DNA of 6,311 nt from an uncultured Eubacteriales bacterium (GTDB lineage: Bacteria > Bacillota > Clostridia > Christensenellales > UBA1242): contig CATZIR010000036.1 in NCBI GenBank assembly GCA_958420145.1, forward strand, positions 1-6,311, read 5' to 3'. Below, piece after piece: positions 1-5,671 of this stretch. The position numbers and the translations under genes were made by a program. The number at the start of each line of letters is the position of its first letter. Position 1 is the first letter of the stretch. The notes under the pieces were generated by a model. That model worked only from the letters and a program-made list of their open reading frames with translations, did not search any database and was not told where the DNA came from.

Positions 1-344
1 AATTTCTTGCCGTCAAAAGTTCTATATTCATACAACTTATCTTTTTCAAGACTGTATGAAAGCACAATGCCAGACTTTAAAAAATAAGCATTTATATCGT
101 AAACATAAAACTTGTGCATACTTTTAGAATTTACACTAAATAGTTTTGTGCCGTCGTTGTTTATAAACTTTAACTCCACTAGCAAGCCAAATTTCTTTTT
201 GATTAACGCACCATTTGGGCAAAACTTGATGCTTTCTTCTACTCCTAAATCATTGTAGTAATTTAGTTTTGCAGTTGCAATCTTCTTGCCTGTCACCTTG
301 CAATACAAATTCTCTCCGTCGTAACTAAAAAATTGATTTTCCAT
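1..344 (-). CDS. Hypothetical protein, N-terminal 114 residues (runs off the left edge)
   Basis: Reading the minus strand from an ATG at 344-342 gives an open frame to the window edge with no stop, starting MENQFFSYDGENLYCKVTGK. The start is supported by a strong ribosome binding site (AAGGGGG at 350-356, complement) and by a promoter just upstream. I recognise no family. The visible part is rich in beta-forming, alternating Tyr/Phe/Val/Lys residues, with short turns such as NDG and FDG, and has no signal peptide or membrane segment. The protein therefore looks soluble and possibly built of repeated beta-strands. There are two cysteines (about residues 15 and 44) but no CxxC motif. It is transcribed divergently from the small-RNA region to its right and lies outside the att-site cluster, so it is probably a chromosomal gene rather than part of the element. 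The gene is seen directly; the function is unknown. Confidence 0.8.
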   Translation of the reverse strand, partial: MENQFFSYDGENLYCKVTGKKIATAKLNYYNDLGVEESIKFCPNGALIKKKFGLLVELKFINNDGTKLFSVNSKSMHKFYVYDINAYFLKSGIVLSYSLEKDKLYEYRTFDGKK

Positions 345-367
345 ATCTTCCCCCTTAAATCACCTAA

Positions 368-396
368 ATTATATCGCCACCAACCTATAAAGTAAA
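368..396 (-). promoter_or_regulatory. Promoter of the left partial gene
   Basis: On the minus strand, TTTACT (396-391) and a perfect TATAAT (373-368) are separated by 17 bp. The predicted start near 361 leaves a short leader before the ribosome binding site at 350-356. The match is by eye, with 4 of 6 bases in the -35 box. Confidence 0.6.
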
Positions 397-480
397 TAAT
401 AAAAAATTTATAAATGAAATAAATTTTGTTTATAACAAAATGTAATATTTCAACAAAAAAATATTTTACAACACAAAATA

Positions 481-509
481 TTGACTTTTAGATTTTTATA
501 TTGCATACT
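481..509 (+). promoter_or_regulatory. Promoter of small RNA 1
   Basis: TTGACT (481-486) and CATACT (504-509) are separated by exactly 17 bp. A start 7 bases after the -10 box falls on G516, the first base of the hairpin described next. Confidence 0.6.
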
Positions 510-515
510 TCTAAC

Positions 516-576
516 GAAGATAGTTGATCAAGGCGAGTTTGTTTTCAACATTCATCGATATCCTATCTTCTTTTTT
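516..576 (+). ncRNA. Candidate small RNA 1 (about 61 nt), with terminator-like closing stem
   Basis: The predicted transcript begins with GAAGATAG (516-523) and ends with its perfect complement CTATCTTC (563-570), followed by six T (571-576). This is a stem plus U-tract, as in a Rho-independent terminator, except that the loop holds about 39 bases with more pairing inside (524-528 with 554-558; TTG 539-541 with CAA 546-548). There is no start codon with a ribosome binding site. The neighbour at 624-689 has the same architecture and shares CAAG(G)CGAGTT and ATCCTATCTT with it. The structure is seen in the sequence; that it is a regulatory or guide RNA is inference. It could instead be an attenuator-like leader or a decayed copy of the neighbour. 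I recognise no known RNA family. Confidence 0.5.
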
Positions 577-588
577 ATCTAAAAGAAT

Positions 589-617
589 TTGACTTATTAG
601 TAAGCATTTTATATAAT
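589..617 (+). promoter_or_regulatory. Promoter of small RNA 2
   Basis: TTGACT (589-594), a 17-bp spacer and a perfect TATAAT (612-617) make this the best promoter in the window. The predicted start, about 624, is the first base of the second hairpin. It lies exactly 108 bp after the equivalent promoter at 481. Confidence 0.75.
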
Positions 618-623
618 GTTAAT

Positions 624-689
624 AGATAGGACACAAGCGAGTTGAAAAACACTTCGGCGCTATTATTAGCAGTCATCCTATCTTTTTTT
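624..689 (+). ncRNA. Candidate small RNA 2 (about 66 nt), paralogue of small RNA 1
   Basis: The predicted transcript starts with AGATAGG (624-630), which pairs perfectly with CCTATCT (677-683), followed by T to 689. Inside, AGCG (636-639) can pair with CGCT (658-661), stacking on AGT (640-642) with ACT (651-653). A competing stem, GCTA (659-662) with TAGC (667-670), is also possible. The shared blocks with the RNA at 516-576 (AGATAG at the 5' foot, CAAGCGAGTT in the 5' arm, ATCCTATCTT at the 3' end) suggest duplication followed by divergence with the closing stem preserved. No open reading frame with a ribosome binding site lies within it. The role is unknown; it is not a tRNA, riboswitch or CRISPR RNA that I recognise. 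Confidence 0.55.
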
Positions 690-748
690 GTGTTTCTAAG
701 ATTTTTACTTTTAATAATTCTAAAACTATTGTAATTTGATTCGACATG

Positions 749-763
749 GTTCTTATATAGAAC
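749..763. repeat. Inverted repeat GTTCT-TATAT-AGAAC upstream of a promoter
   Basis: This is a perfect 5-bp inverted repeat with a 5-base centre, ending 9 bp before the -35 box at 773. Its place suits an operator or an upstream activator site, but it is short and could be chance in AT-rich DNA. Confidence 0.35.
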
Positions 764-772
764 TGATATACC

Positions 773-801
773 TTGACTTTAATAAGCAATTATGCTATAT
801 T
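773..801 (+). promoter_or_regulatory. Rightward promoter upstream of the tRNA-half relic
   Basis: TTGACT (773-778), a 17-bp spacer and TATATT (796-801). The start would be near 808. No protein gene with a ribosome binding site follows. The transcript would run through two inverted repeats (AAACTT/AAGTTT at 864-878 and TTTGAC/GTCAAA at 876-897) into the tRNA relic at about 921. It may once have served that tRNA or an untranslated RNA. Confidence 0.5.
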
Positions 802-920
802 TTCTAAGCATATTATTTTATCAATTCAAATATTAAAAAATTGAAATATTTCATAGCAACAATAAACTTTATAAGTTTGACCGATAGTGAAGTCAAAAAC
901 TACACTAAAAATTATCATGC

Positions 921-957
921 AGTGTGGTGTAATAGGATAACGCAATCGCCTCCTAAG
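921..957 (+). pseudogene. Divergent 5' half of a tRNA-Arg-like gene, ending in the att core
   Basis: GTGGTGTAATAGGATAAC has the spacing and key bases of a tRNA D-arm and runs into ATCGCCTCCTAAG (945-957), which is identical to the anticodon arm of the intact tRNA-Arg at 1519-1531. After 957 the similarity stops: there is no complementary anticodon stem, T-arm or acceptor strand, so this is not a functional tRNA. The D-arm sequence differs clearly from the intact gene, suggesting a different tRNA lineage, perhaps carried in by an element. It is best read as one half of an old recombination junction. Confidence 0.55.
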
Positions 958-985
958 GACTATACCCTATCCACAAAAATCACGG

Positions 986-1011
986 AAAATGGCCGAAAAA
1001 TGGGCGTTTTT
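986..1011 (+). terminator. Possible imperfect terminator after the tRNA relic
   Basis: AAAATGGCC (986-994) can pair with GGGCGTTTT (1002-1010) across a 7-base loop, with one G-G mismatch and one T-G wobble, and is followed by another T. It is a weak but correctly oriented hairpin for transcripts from the promoter at 773-801. Confidence 0.35.
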
Positions 1012-1037
1012 ATATTAAAACTTGCATTTTTACTGAA

Positions 1038-1061
1038 ATCGGTAAAAAAATCGGTAAAAAA
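1038..1061. repeat. Two perfect 12-bp tandem repeats ATCGGTAAAAAA
   Basis: ATCGGTAAAAAA occurs twice in direct succession (1038-1049, 1050-1061). An inverted near-copy, TTTTTACTG, lies just to the left (1027-1035). Tandem arm-like repeats beside an att relic fit integrase or accessory-protein binding sites; that role is inference. Confidence 0.5.
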
Positions 1062-1088
1062 TTTTTATTAAATATGTTTCTTTTTATT

Positions 1089-1105
1089 TATCACCGTGAT
1101 ATAAT
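1089..1105 (+). promoter_or_regulatory. Extended -10 promoter overlapped by a palindrome
   Basis: TGATATAAT (1097-1105) is a perfect extended -10 element (TG-N-TATAAT); the -35 region is poor. A perfect palindrome TATCAC-C-GTGATA (1089-1101) covers the upstream half of the -10, a layout typical of a repressible promoter. Transcription would proceed through the att units toward the intact tRNA-Arg. Confidence 0.45.
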
Positions 1106-1190
1106 TTTCACAACATTTATTAACTTATCGAAAGTTAAAAATACCTATAAAAAATCAAAAATGACCTCATAGTAAAAGGGAAATTACAAA

Positions 1191-1201
1191 ATCCTCCTAA
1201 G
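1191..1201 (+). other. Att core copy without a tRNA half (possible attP-like junction)
   Basis: ATCCTCCTAAG carries the same CTCCTAAG core as the tRNA anticodon loop, but the bases to its left do not resemble a tRNA-Arg 5' half. To its right begins the first 165-bp arm unit. Arm DNA on both sides of a core is what an element's own attP looks like, or it may be an eroded junction. Confidence 0.5.
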
Positions 1202-1568
<367 letters not shown>

Positions 1569-1608
1569 ATTTTTATTATCAAAATCATTAAATAAAGGAG
1601 CATTAAAT

Positions 1609-1770
1609 ATGACAGAAGAGCAAATTAAATTTCTTTGTAAACAATTTGTAGAAAACTCAAATAGACCTCTGTCAGACTTTGAACAAGAGTTGATTAAACA
1701 AGCAATCGATAAAGCAAAAAATGTTCCCGAAATGATTTCTGCAATTTTACCAATACTTTCAGCAAAGTAA
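1609..1770 (+). CDS. Small 53-residue hypothetical protein beside the tRNA
   Basis: ATG at 1609 is preceded by AAAGGAG (1594-1600) at good spacing, so this start is preferred over an upstream in-frame ATG at 1543, which lies inside the tRNA. The product begins MTEEQIKFLCKQFVEN and ends SAILPILSAK. It appears fully helical and amphipathic, with an acidic N-terminal half, a single cysteine (residue 10), no signal peptide and no recognisable domain. It begins 40 bp after the tRNA CCA with no clear terminator between them, so it may be co-transcribed with the tRNA. A strong terminator follows its stop codon directly. It is opposite in direction to the element genes. I do not recognise the family; the good ribosome binding site and terminator make it a probable real gene. 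Confidence 0.7.
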   Translation: MTEEQIKFLCKQFVENSNRPLSDFEQELIKQAIDKAKNVPEMISAILPILSAK

Positions 1771-1797
1771 AAAGACGACTTTAATCAGTCGTCTTTT
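1770..1797. terminator. Bidirectional terminator between convergent genes
   Basis: AAAAGACGACT (1770-1780) and AGTCGTCTTTT (1787-1797) form a perfect 11-bp stem with a TTAATC loop. T-runs lie on the 3' side in both directions. It overlaps the last codons of the minus-strand NTPase gene and the stop of the 53-residue gene. Confidence 0.9.
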
Positions 1798-3442
1798 CTG
1801 TTTCTAATTTATACTGAGAAATTAAACCATCAATTCTATTTTGTAGTGATAGATCATCTAAATATTTCTTTTTATAGTTTATCAAATATTTCAATAATTT
1901 ATTAACTAAAACTCGTGCATAACTACCAACAAAATCACATACTAAATGCGCTAGTTTCCACTCAAAATTATCCATATCTCCGTGTATTGAAGTAATATAA
2001 AACTTTTGCTCAACCAAATGTTTTCCTATAGCGTCTTGAACTTCTTTACTATATCCCGAAAATGAATGTTTTAAATTTTTTAAATTGTTATATAAGTCAG
2101 CTCTTTTAGATGTATTTAATTGATCTTTAATTTTCTTTACTTGTAATTTTTTCTCTGCCAGCAAGTATCTTTCTTTAAAATTTTTAAAACTTTCATTGCC
2201 ACACATAAAGGTATCTAGTTCTAAATCTAATTTAAATATTGATTGAAATAATTTCTCTTCGTTAATGAAAGAAAAATCAAGATAATTTCCATAAGAGAAC
2301 CACTCTCTAATGGCTGATTCAATTACATTTTGTTCACCATCGTTCAGTTTATCAATACCTATAATATAATTATATTGTTTCTTTATGGTTTTTATTTTGT
2401 TTTCATCTGACATATAGAAAATCGATGTTTTAAACAATTGATCTTCGGTATCTTTATCTGCCATAAAATAAGCATCAAGTATTGAAAAATCATTTTCTTC
2501 ATAGAACAAAAATATTCCATCAATCAAACTACCAAAACCATCAATCGGTGTTCCAAATTTGGTTCTAAATAGTTTATCTATAGCCATTCTTCTAAATTGT
2601 GATATTGAATAATAGTTAAAATATTTTTTACTTTCTTCGCTTGCTGTATCTTTATAGTCTTTTGAAATCATCTCTGTCAATGTTTCTTTGACAACGCATG
2701 CACTAATAATAAATAATTCGTGATTAATTGAATGTTTAACCTTTTTATCTGCTAAATGATCAATTACTTGAGTGAAAAGTGAGTTTGTCTTTCGAATCAT
2801 TCTTAAATTATTATCTAACATAATCAAGATCTCTTTATTAATCAAATCATGATTAGAGCCTAATATATTGGAAACAATTTCATCTTCTGTTTCTGAAATT
2901 TTATAAATCCTATCAAAAACCTTTTCTTTATAAACACCAAGTCTTTCAGAGTTTGAATTATTAAGATTTGACAATATAATTATTTTGATACCTTGTAGCA
3001 GTAATTCATTAAAATAACCAATAAGATTATCATCATTTATATTTTCGCTTCTGCGTTCTAAATCATCAAATATAACAACAATCTGTTTCTTTTTGCGTTT
3101 TTTTATTTTCTTTTTAAGATTAAATTCATATCCTCCTAAATTTACATTAATTCCACTGCTTGTGCTTATACCTGCTTCAGCGAGTTTTATTACATGACTT
3201 ACAACATTCAATAATTTTCTGCCGGGATATATTTGATAATATAGATCGGTATTTATTTCATCTAAACCTTCTTTCCCAAATAAAGAAACATAAGCGAACT
3301 TTTTCTTCTTTTTATTCTTTTTCACGTAAGATAATAATGTATGGGTTTTTCCAATACCTCAAGCACCATCAATCAATATTGCAGACATCGTTTCATCTTT
3401 TATAAAATCATCTACTATTTTATGTGTTTGTGAAAGTTTCAT
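1781..3442 (-). pseudogene. KAP-like P-loop NTPase, interrupted by TGA in Walker A
   Basis: The natural start is ATG 3442-3440, with AGGAGG four bases upstream. The frame reads MKLSQTHKIVDDFIKDETMS, then ILIDGA-[TGA]-GIGKTHTLL, and stays open to TAA at 1781. That is 553 codons with one TGA at codon 28 (3361-3359). GxWGxGKT is the usual Walker A of KAP-family NTPases, so a TGG-to-TGA change is the simplest explanation. Other family marks are YVSLFGK (about 51-57), Walker B IVVIFDDLER (about 121-130, DD at 126-127), the strand KIIILSN (about 153-159) and EKVFDR (about 173-178). The C-terminal 350 residues are helical, Lys/Asn-rich and unassigned. KAP-type NTPases are often found among phage-defence and membrane-linked ATPases (established), but the role here is inferred. 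Unless the TGA is read through, a product could begin only at GTG 3325, lacking the P-loop. A sequencing error is also possible. Confidence 0.8.
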
Positions 3443-3465
3443 ATTTCCTCCTATGTATTTCTTTA

Positions 3466-3474
3466 ATTATAGCA
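3466..3474 (-). promoter_or_regulatory. Extended -10 promoter of the NTPase gene
   Basis: In the 55-bp gap after int, the minus strand reads TGC-TATAAT (3474-3466), a perfect extended -10; no good -35 box is seen. It lies 23 bases before the NTPase start codon, so the NTPase can be expressed apart from the xis-int unit. Confidence 0.6.
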
Positions 3475-3497
3475 TACTCTTTTATAAAATGTTGCGT

Positions 3498-4889
3498 TTA
3501 TTCAAATATTTTATTTAATATCTCACTTGCATGGATGTCGGAATTTTTTATGAAGTGGCTATAGAAGTCTGATGTGGTAGATGCTTTTGAGTGTCCTGCA
3601 CGGGCAGATACTGTTTTCATATCAACTCCAGCGACTAGTTGTAATGTTATATTTGTGTGTCTTAAGGAGTGGAGTGTCACTTTTGGCAAGTCAACTTTTG
3701 CCAATGTTTTTTGTAGCCATACTCTGAATAACCCAGGGGATATATCTGTGCCATCTTCTGTGCAGAATAATCTATCTGTATCTCCAAGTCTATCTCCAAG
3801 ATATCTTTTTTGGTTTAGCCACCATACTTCATATTCTTTTAGGTAGTCAATCAGTTTATCTGGCATTGATATTGTTCTTTTTGAGTTTTCTGTTTTAGGT
3901 TCTTTTGTTATTAAGCCAAAGCCTAAAATATCTTGAACCGATCTTGCTATGGTCATGGTCTTGTTTTCGTAGTCAATATCTTTCCATTCTAGTCCTGCAA
4001 GTTCTCCACGCCTTAATCCCATAAATAGTACTGTAAGCAATGCAATCTTCCATCTAGGGTTTGGTTCTGTGTGTAAGTAGTTGGCTAGTATCTTAGCTTC
4101 TTTATCATTTAGTATTTTGACTTCTTTTTTATAACCTTGTATTGGTGCTATATAGTCACGAGATGCGAAGTTGTGTTCTATCAGTCGTTGTCGCTTTGCA
4201 TCTGCGAGTATGGTTGCTAGTGTTCGTTTTAGTTTCATTATTGTTTCTTTTGCATAAGCGTGGCTTTGTATTTCTGTTGTAAAGTAGTCATCATATTTTA
4301 ATCCTAGTGCATTACATATTTTTTCTGCATTTTCAATTCGTATGCAGTATCCTGCATTTGCTGATGCTAGTATTGATTTAGATATTCCAATCGTTTTAAG
4401 AGCATCTACTTGCTTGATGCAGTGAGATTTTAAGTATTGGTTTAGGTCACCAGTAAGCCTTGCAGATTTCTTTTCATATCTCTTCATCATCATATCGTCT
4501 AGAAAACCTTGCACCATTACTGGTGTTATTTGGTTGAGTTTTATATTACCGAAGTATTTGTAGAACTTCTTTAAGCAATCTCGACCCTTAACATAGTAGT
4601 TAAGGGAGCGAGTGTTCTTAATTTTTTCTAGCCATCTTTCAGCATAATCTATAAAAGTTATATCGTTGTCTACTGCAAGTAGTCCATTTAGTTGTTTGTT
4701 AAATCTTTCTTCGAGTTTTAGTGCTATTCGTTGAAGTTCTTTCTTTGCTTGGGTTTCTGTTAGTTCTAGTGGTTTCTTCCATGTTATTGCTTTAGCTTCA
4801 AATTTCCCAGTTCTTTGGTTTTTAGCTTTTACTTGAACCCTATAAGATATTGTTCCGTCTAATAATTTCTTTTTCTGTATACATGCCAT
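3498..4889 (-). CDS. int: Tyrosine integrase (Tn916/clostridial phage type) with inserted helix-turn-helix
   Basis: This enzyme inserts and excises the element by recombining attP with the tRNA core. The 463 residues are somewhat longer than the roughly 400 usual for this family. Residues 1-65 form the arm-binding domain (DGTISYRVQV beta-strands). A SAM-like core-binding domain begins at about 76. The catalytic domain begins at about 255, with the full set R293 (GLRRGEL), K332, H407-xx-R410 (LHSLRH), H433 (AGHS) and nucleophile Y443 (DFYSHF), so it appears active. The extra length is an XRE-like helix-turn-helix segment at about 150-203 (GISKSILASANAG, then ENAEKICNALGLKYDDYF) inside the core-binding region. 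The ribosome binding site AAGGAG is 8 bases before ATG 4889, and the start follows the xis stop by 14 bp, so the two are co-transcribed. All Trp codons are TGG. Confidence 0.95.
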   Translation of the reverse strand: MACIQKKKLLDGTISYRVQVKAKNQRTGKFEAKAITWKKPLELTETQAKKELQRIALKLEERFNKQLNGLLAVDNDITFIDYAERWLEKIKNTRSLNYYVKGRDCLKKFYKYFGNIKLNQITPVMVQGFLDDMMMKRYEKKSARLTGDLNQYLKSHCIKQVDALKTIGISKSILASANAGYCIRIENAEKICNALGLKYDDYFTTEIQSHAYAKETIMKLKRTLATILADAKRQRLIEHNFASRDYIAPIQGYKKEVKILNDKEAKILANYLHTEPNPRWKIALLTVLFMGLRRGELAGLEWKDIDYENKTMTIARSVQDILGFGLITKEPKTENSKRTISMPDKLIDYLKEYEVWWLNQKRYLGDRLGDTDRLFCTEDGTDISPGLFRVWLQKTLAKVDLPKVTLHSLRHTNITLQLVAGVDMKTVSARAGHSKASTTSDFYSHFIKNSDIHASEILNKIFE

Positions 4890-4903
4890 TTTGATTTCTC
4901 CTT

Positions 4904-5122
4904 TTATCTAACTACAATTTGTTCCATTGGGAGGTCATAGTCTTGACTTTGTAAGAATGCCATTAACGAATCGTAGTCAATTAGTATTTTGTTTCCAGTT
5001 TTAAATGAACGGATTTTATAGTTGTTTGCAAGTTTTCTAATAAGAAACTCGCTAAGACCAGTATTTGGGTCTTCCTTTTTTAACATTTGTAATGTTTCTG
5101 TAATTGTTCTAATTCTTTTCAT
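4904..5122 (-). CDS. Excisionase-like small DNA-binding protein
   Basis: This 72-residue protein starts MKRIRTITETLQMLKKEDPN. The pattern LSEFLIRKLANNYKIRSFKTGNKILIDYDSL (about 23-53) is a winged helix-turn-helix of the excisionase/MerR type, with the wing at GNKILI. The ATG at 5122 is preferred over an in-frame GTG at 5149 because AGAGAGG lies at proper spacing before it. It sits directly upstream of int in the same direction, as xis does in Tn916-like elements and many phages, and would steer the integrase toward excision by bending the att arms. The size and position are typical. Because no distinct Xis signature beyond the fold is visible, a repressor-like or general DNA-binding role remains possible. 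Confidence 0.75.
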   Translation of the reverse strand: MKRIRTITETLQMLKKEDPNTGLSEFLIRKLANNYKIRSFKTGNKILIDYDSLMAFLQSQDYDLPMEQIVVR

Positions 5123-5188
5123 GATACCTCTCTGTATGCTGATGCTCACCAGACTTGAGGTTCTATGCGAAACAAAAAGTACCGCAAA

Positions 5189-5203
5189 GAACTTAACAAG
5201 TCC
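5189..5203. repeat. Imperfect palindrome upstream of the excisionase gene
   Basis: GAACTT (5189-5194) and AAGTCC (5198-5203) form an inverted repeat with one mismatch, about 65 bp before the xis start. It could be an operator for the xis-int unit. No convincing promoter is visible with it: the best candidate on the minus strand is TTGCGG and TAGAAC, 16 bp apart, which is weak. Confidence 0.3.
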
Positions 5204-5236
5204 AGTGAAACAGCAAAATAAATTAAAATAAAATCC

Positions 5237-5308
5237 TTGTATCTTTGTATCCTTGAAATTTTGTAATCTTGAATTCTTGTATCTTTTTAACTTTGTAATC
5301 TTGTTTGA
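5237..5308. repeat. Nine tandem 8-bp repeats (consensus TTGTAATC), candidate iterons
   Basis: TTG recurs at 5237, 5245, 5253, 5261, 5269, 5277, 5293 and 5301, exactly 8 bp apart. The unit at 5285 (TTTTAACT) is the only one without the G. The units are TTGTATCT, TTGTATCC, TTGAAATT, TTGTAATC, TTGAATTC, TTGTATCT, TTTTAACT, TTGTAATC and TTGTTTGA. The array lies between the replication gene and xis. It could bind an initiator protein as iterons do, or be a slipped simple repeat that has decayed. The period is seen directly; the origin role is inference. Confidence 0.7.
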
Positions 5309-5447
5309 ATGCTCAAATTCCTTGCAAAAACCCTTTCAAATCGCTTGAAACAATCTTTCTTGGATAATTTATCCATTTTGAAATAAAGTTTGCGACAATC
5401 GTTTTTAACGGCTTTCCAAAACATAAAATTGCCGAACAATTAAATAG
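5309..5447. other. Non-coding spacer with two inverted repeats
   Basis: No gene is visible. TGGATAA-T-TTATCCA (5361-5375) is a perfect 7-bp palindrome around one base, suitable as an operator. TTTCAA-ATCGC-TTGAAA (5334-5350) is a second, weaker inverted repeat. Confidence 0.5.
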
Positions 5448-5597
5448 TTTTGATTTTTCAAATATAATTTTGATTTATATTTGATTTATTTTGATTATTT
5501 TCACGAAATCAAAAACACTATAAATCCCATATATTTAGGCACTTTTAAGTTGTTTTCTCTTCATATTTTTTGATTTTTTCTTTGATTTTTGATTTTG
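5448..5597. other. AT-rich tract with recurring TTTGATT motifs, candidate unwinding region
   Basis: TTTGATT or TTTGATW occurs with its G at 5452, 5472, 5483, 5493, 5572, 5584 and 5591. The first four are spaced 20, 11 and 10 bp, close to the helical turn. The copy at 5489-5496 also forms an inverted repeat with AATCAAAA (5507-5514). Such a tract next to a replication gene and an 8-bp repeat array suits an origin's melting region. It may also reflect simple base bias. Confidence 0.4.
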
Positions 5598-5610
5598 CGA
5601 AAGTTTTTGT

Positions 5611-5670
5611 ACGACTGCCGCCCCGCTCATAAAAGGGTTTTGCTTAGAGATTTGACCGCCCCTAGGGGGT
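5611..5670. other. Isolated GC-rich patch behind the replication gene
   Basis: In otherwise AT-rich DNA, CCGCCCC occurs twice (5618-5624 and 5656-5662), 38 bp apart. The second copy runs into the perfect palindrome CCCCTAGGGG (5659-5668), which ends just after the rep stop codon. A conserved functional site such as a transfer origin, packaging site or replication site is plausible. It is not a terminator in the usual sense, since no T-run follows the palindrome on the minus strand. Confidence 0.45.
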
Positions 5671-5671
5671 A

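Noticed and set aside
481..690. CRISPR array or type III antitoxin RNA repeats
   Set aside because: There are only two units with unequal sequence and separate promoters, no identical repeats or spacers, and no toxin or cas gene nearby.
841..1071. Open frame of 76 codons on the plus strand
   Set aside because: It starts at TTG without a ribosome binding site and runs through the tRNA-half relic, the hairpin and the 12-bp repeats; the codon pattern is not protein-like.
3130..3140. Core-like TCCTCCTAAAT in the NTPase gene as an att site
   Set aside because: It lacks the final G of CTCCTAAG and any arm or tRNA context, and it is coding sequence.
3160..3405. Plus-strand open frame inside the NTPase gene
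   Set aside because: It is the antisense shadow of the NTPase frame, with no ribosome binding site and no recognisable product.
3574..3846. Plus-strand open frame of 90 codons inside int
   Set aside because: It is antisense to the catalytic domain of a clearly real integrase and has no start signals.
5022..5231. Plus-strand open frame over the xis start
   Set aside because: It is antisense to the excisionase-like gene; the hydrophobic look comes from the reversed Lys-rich frame.
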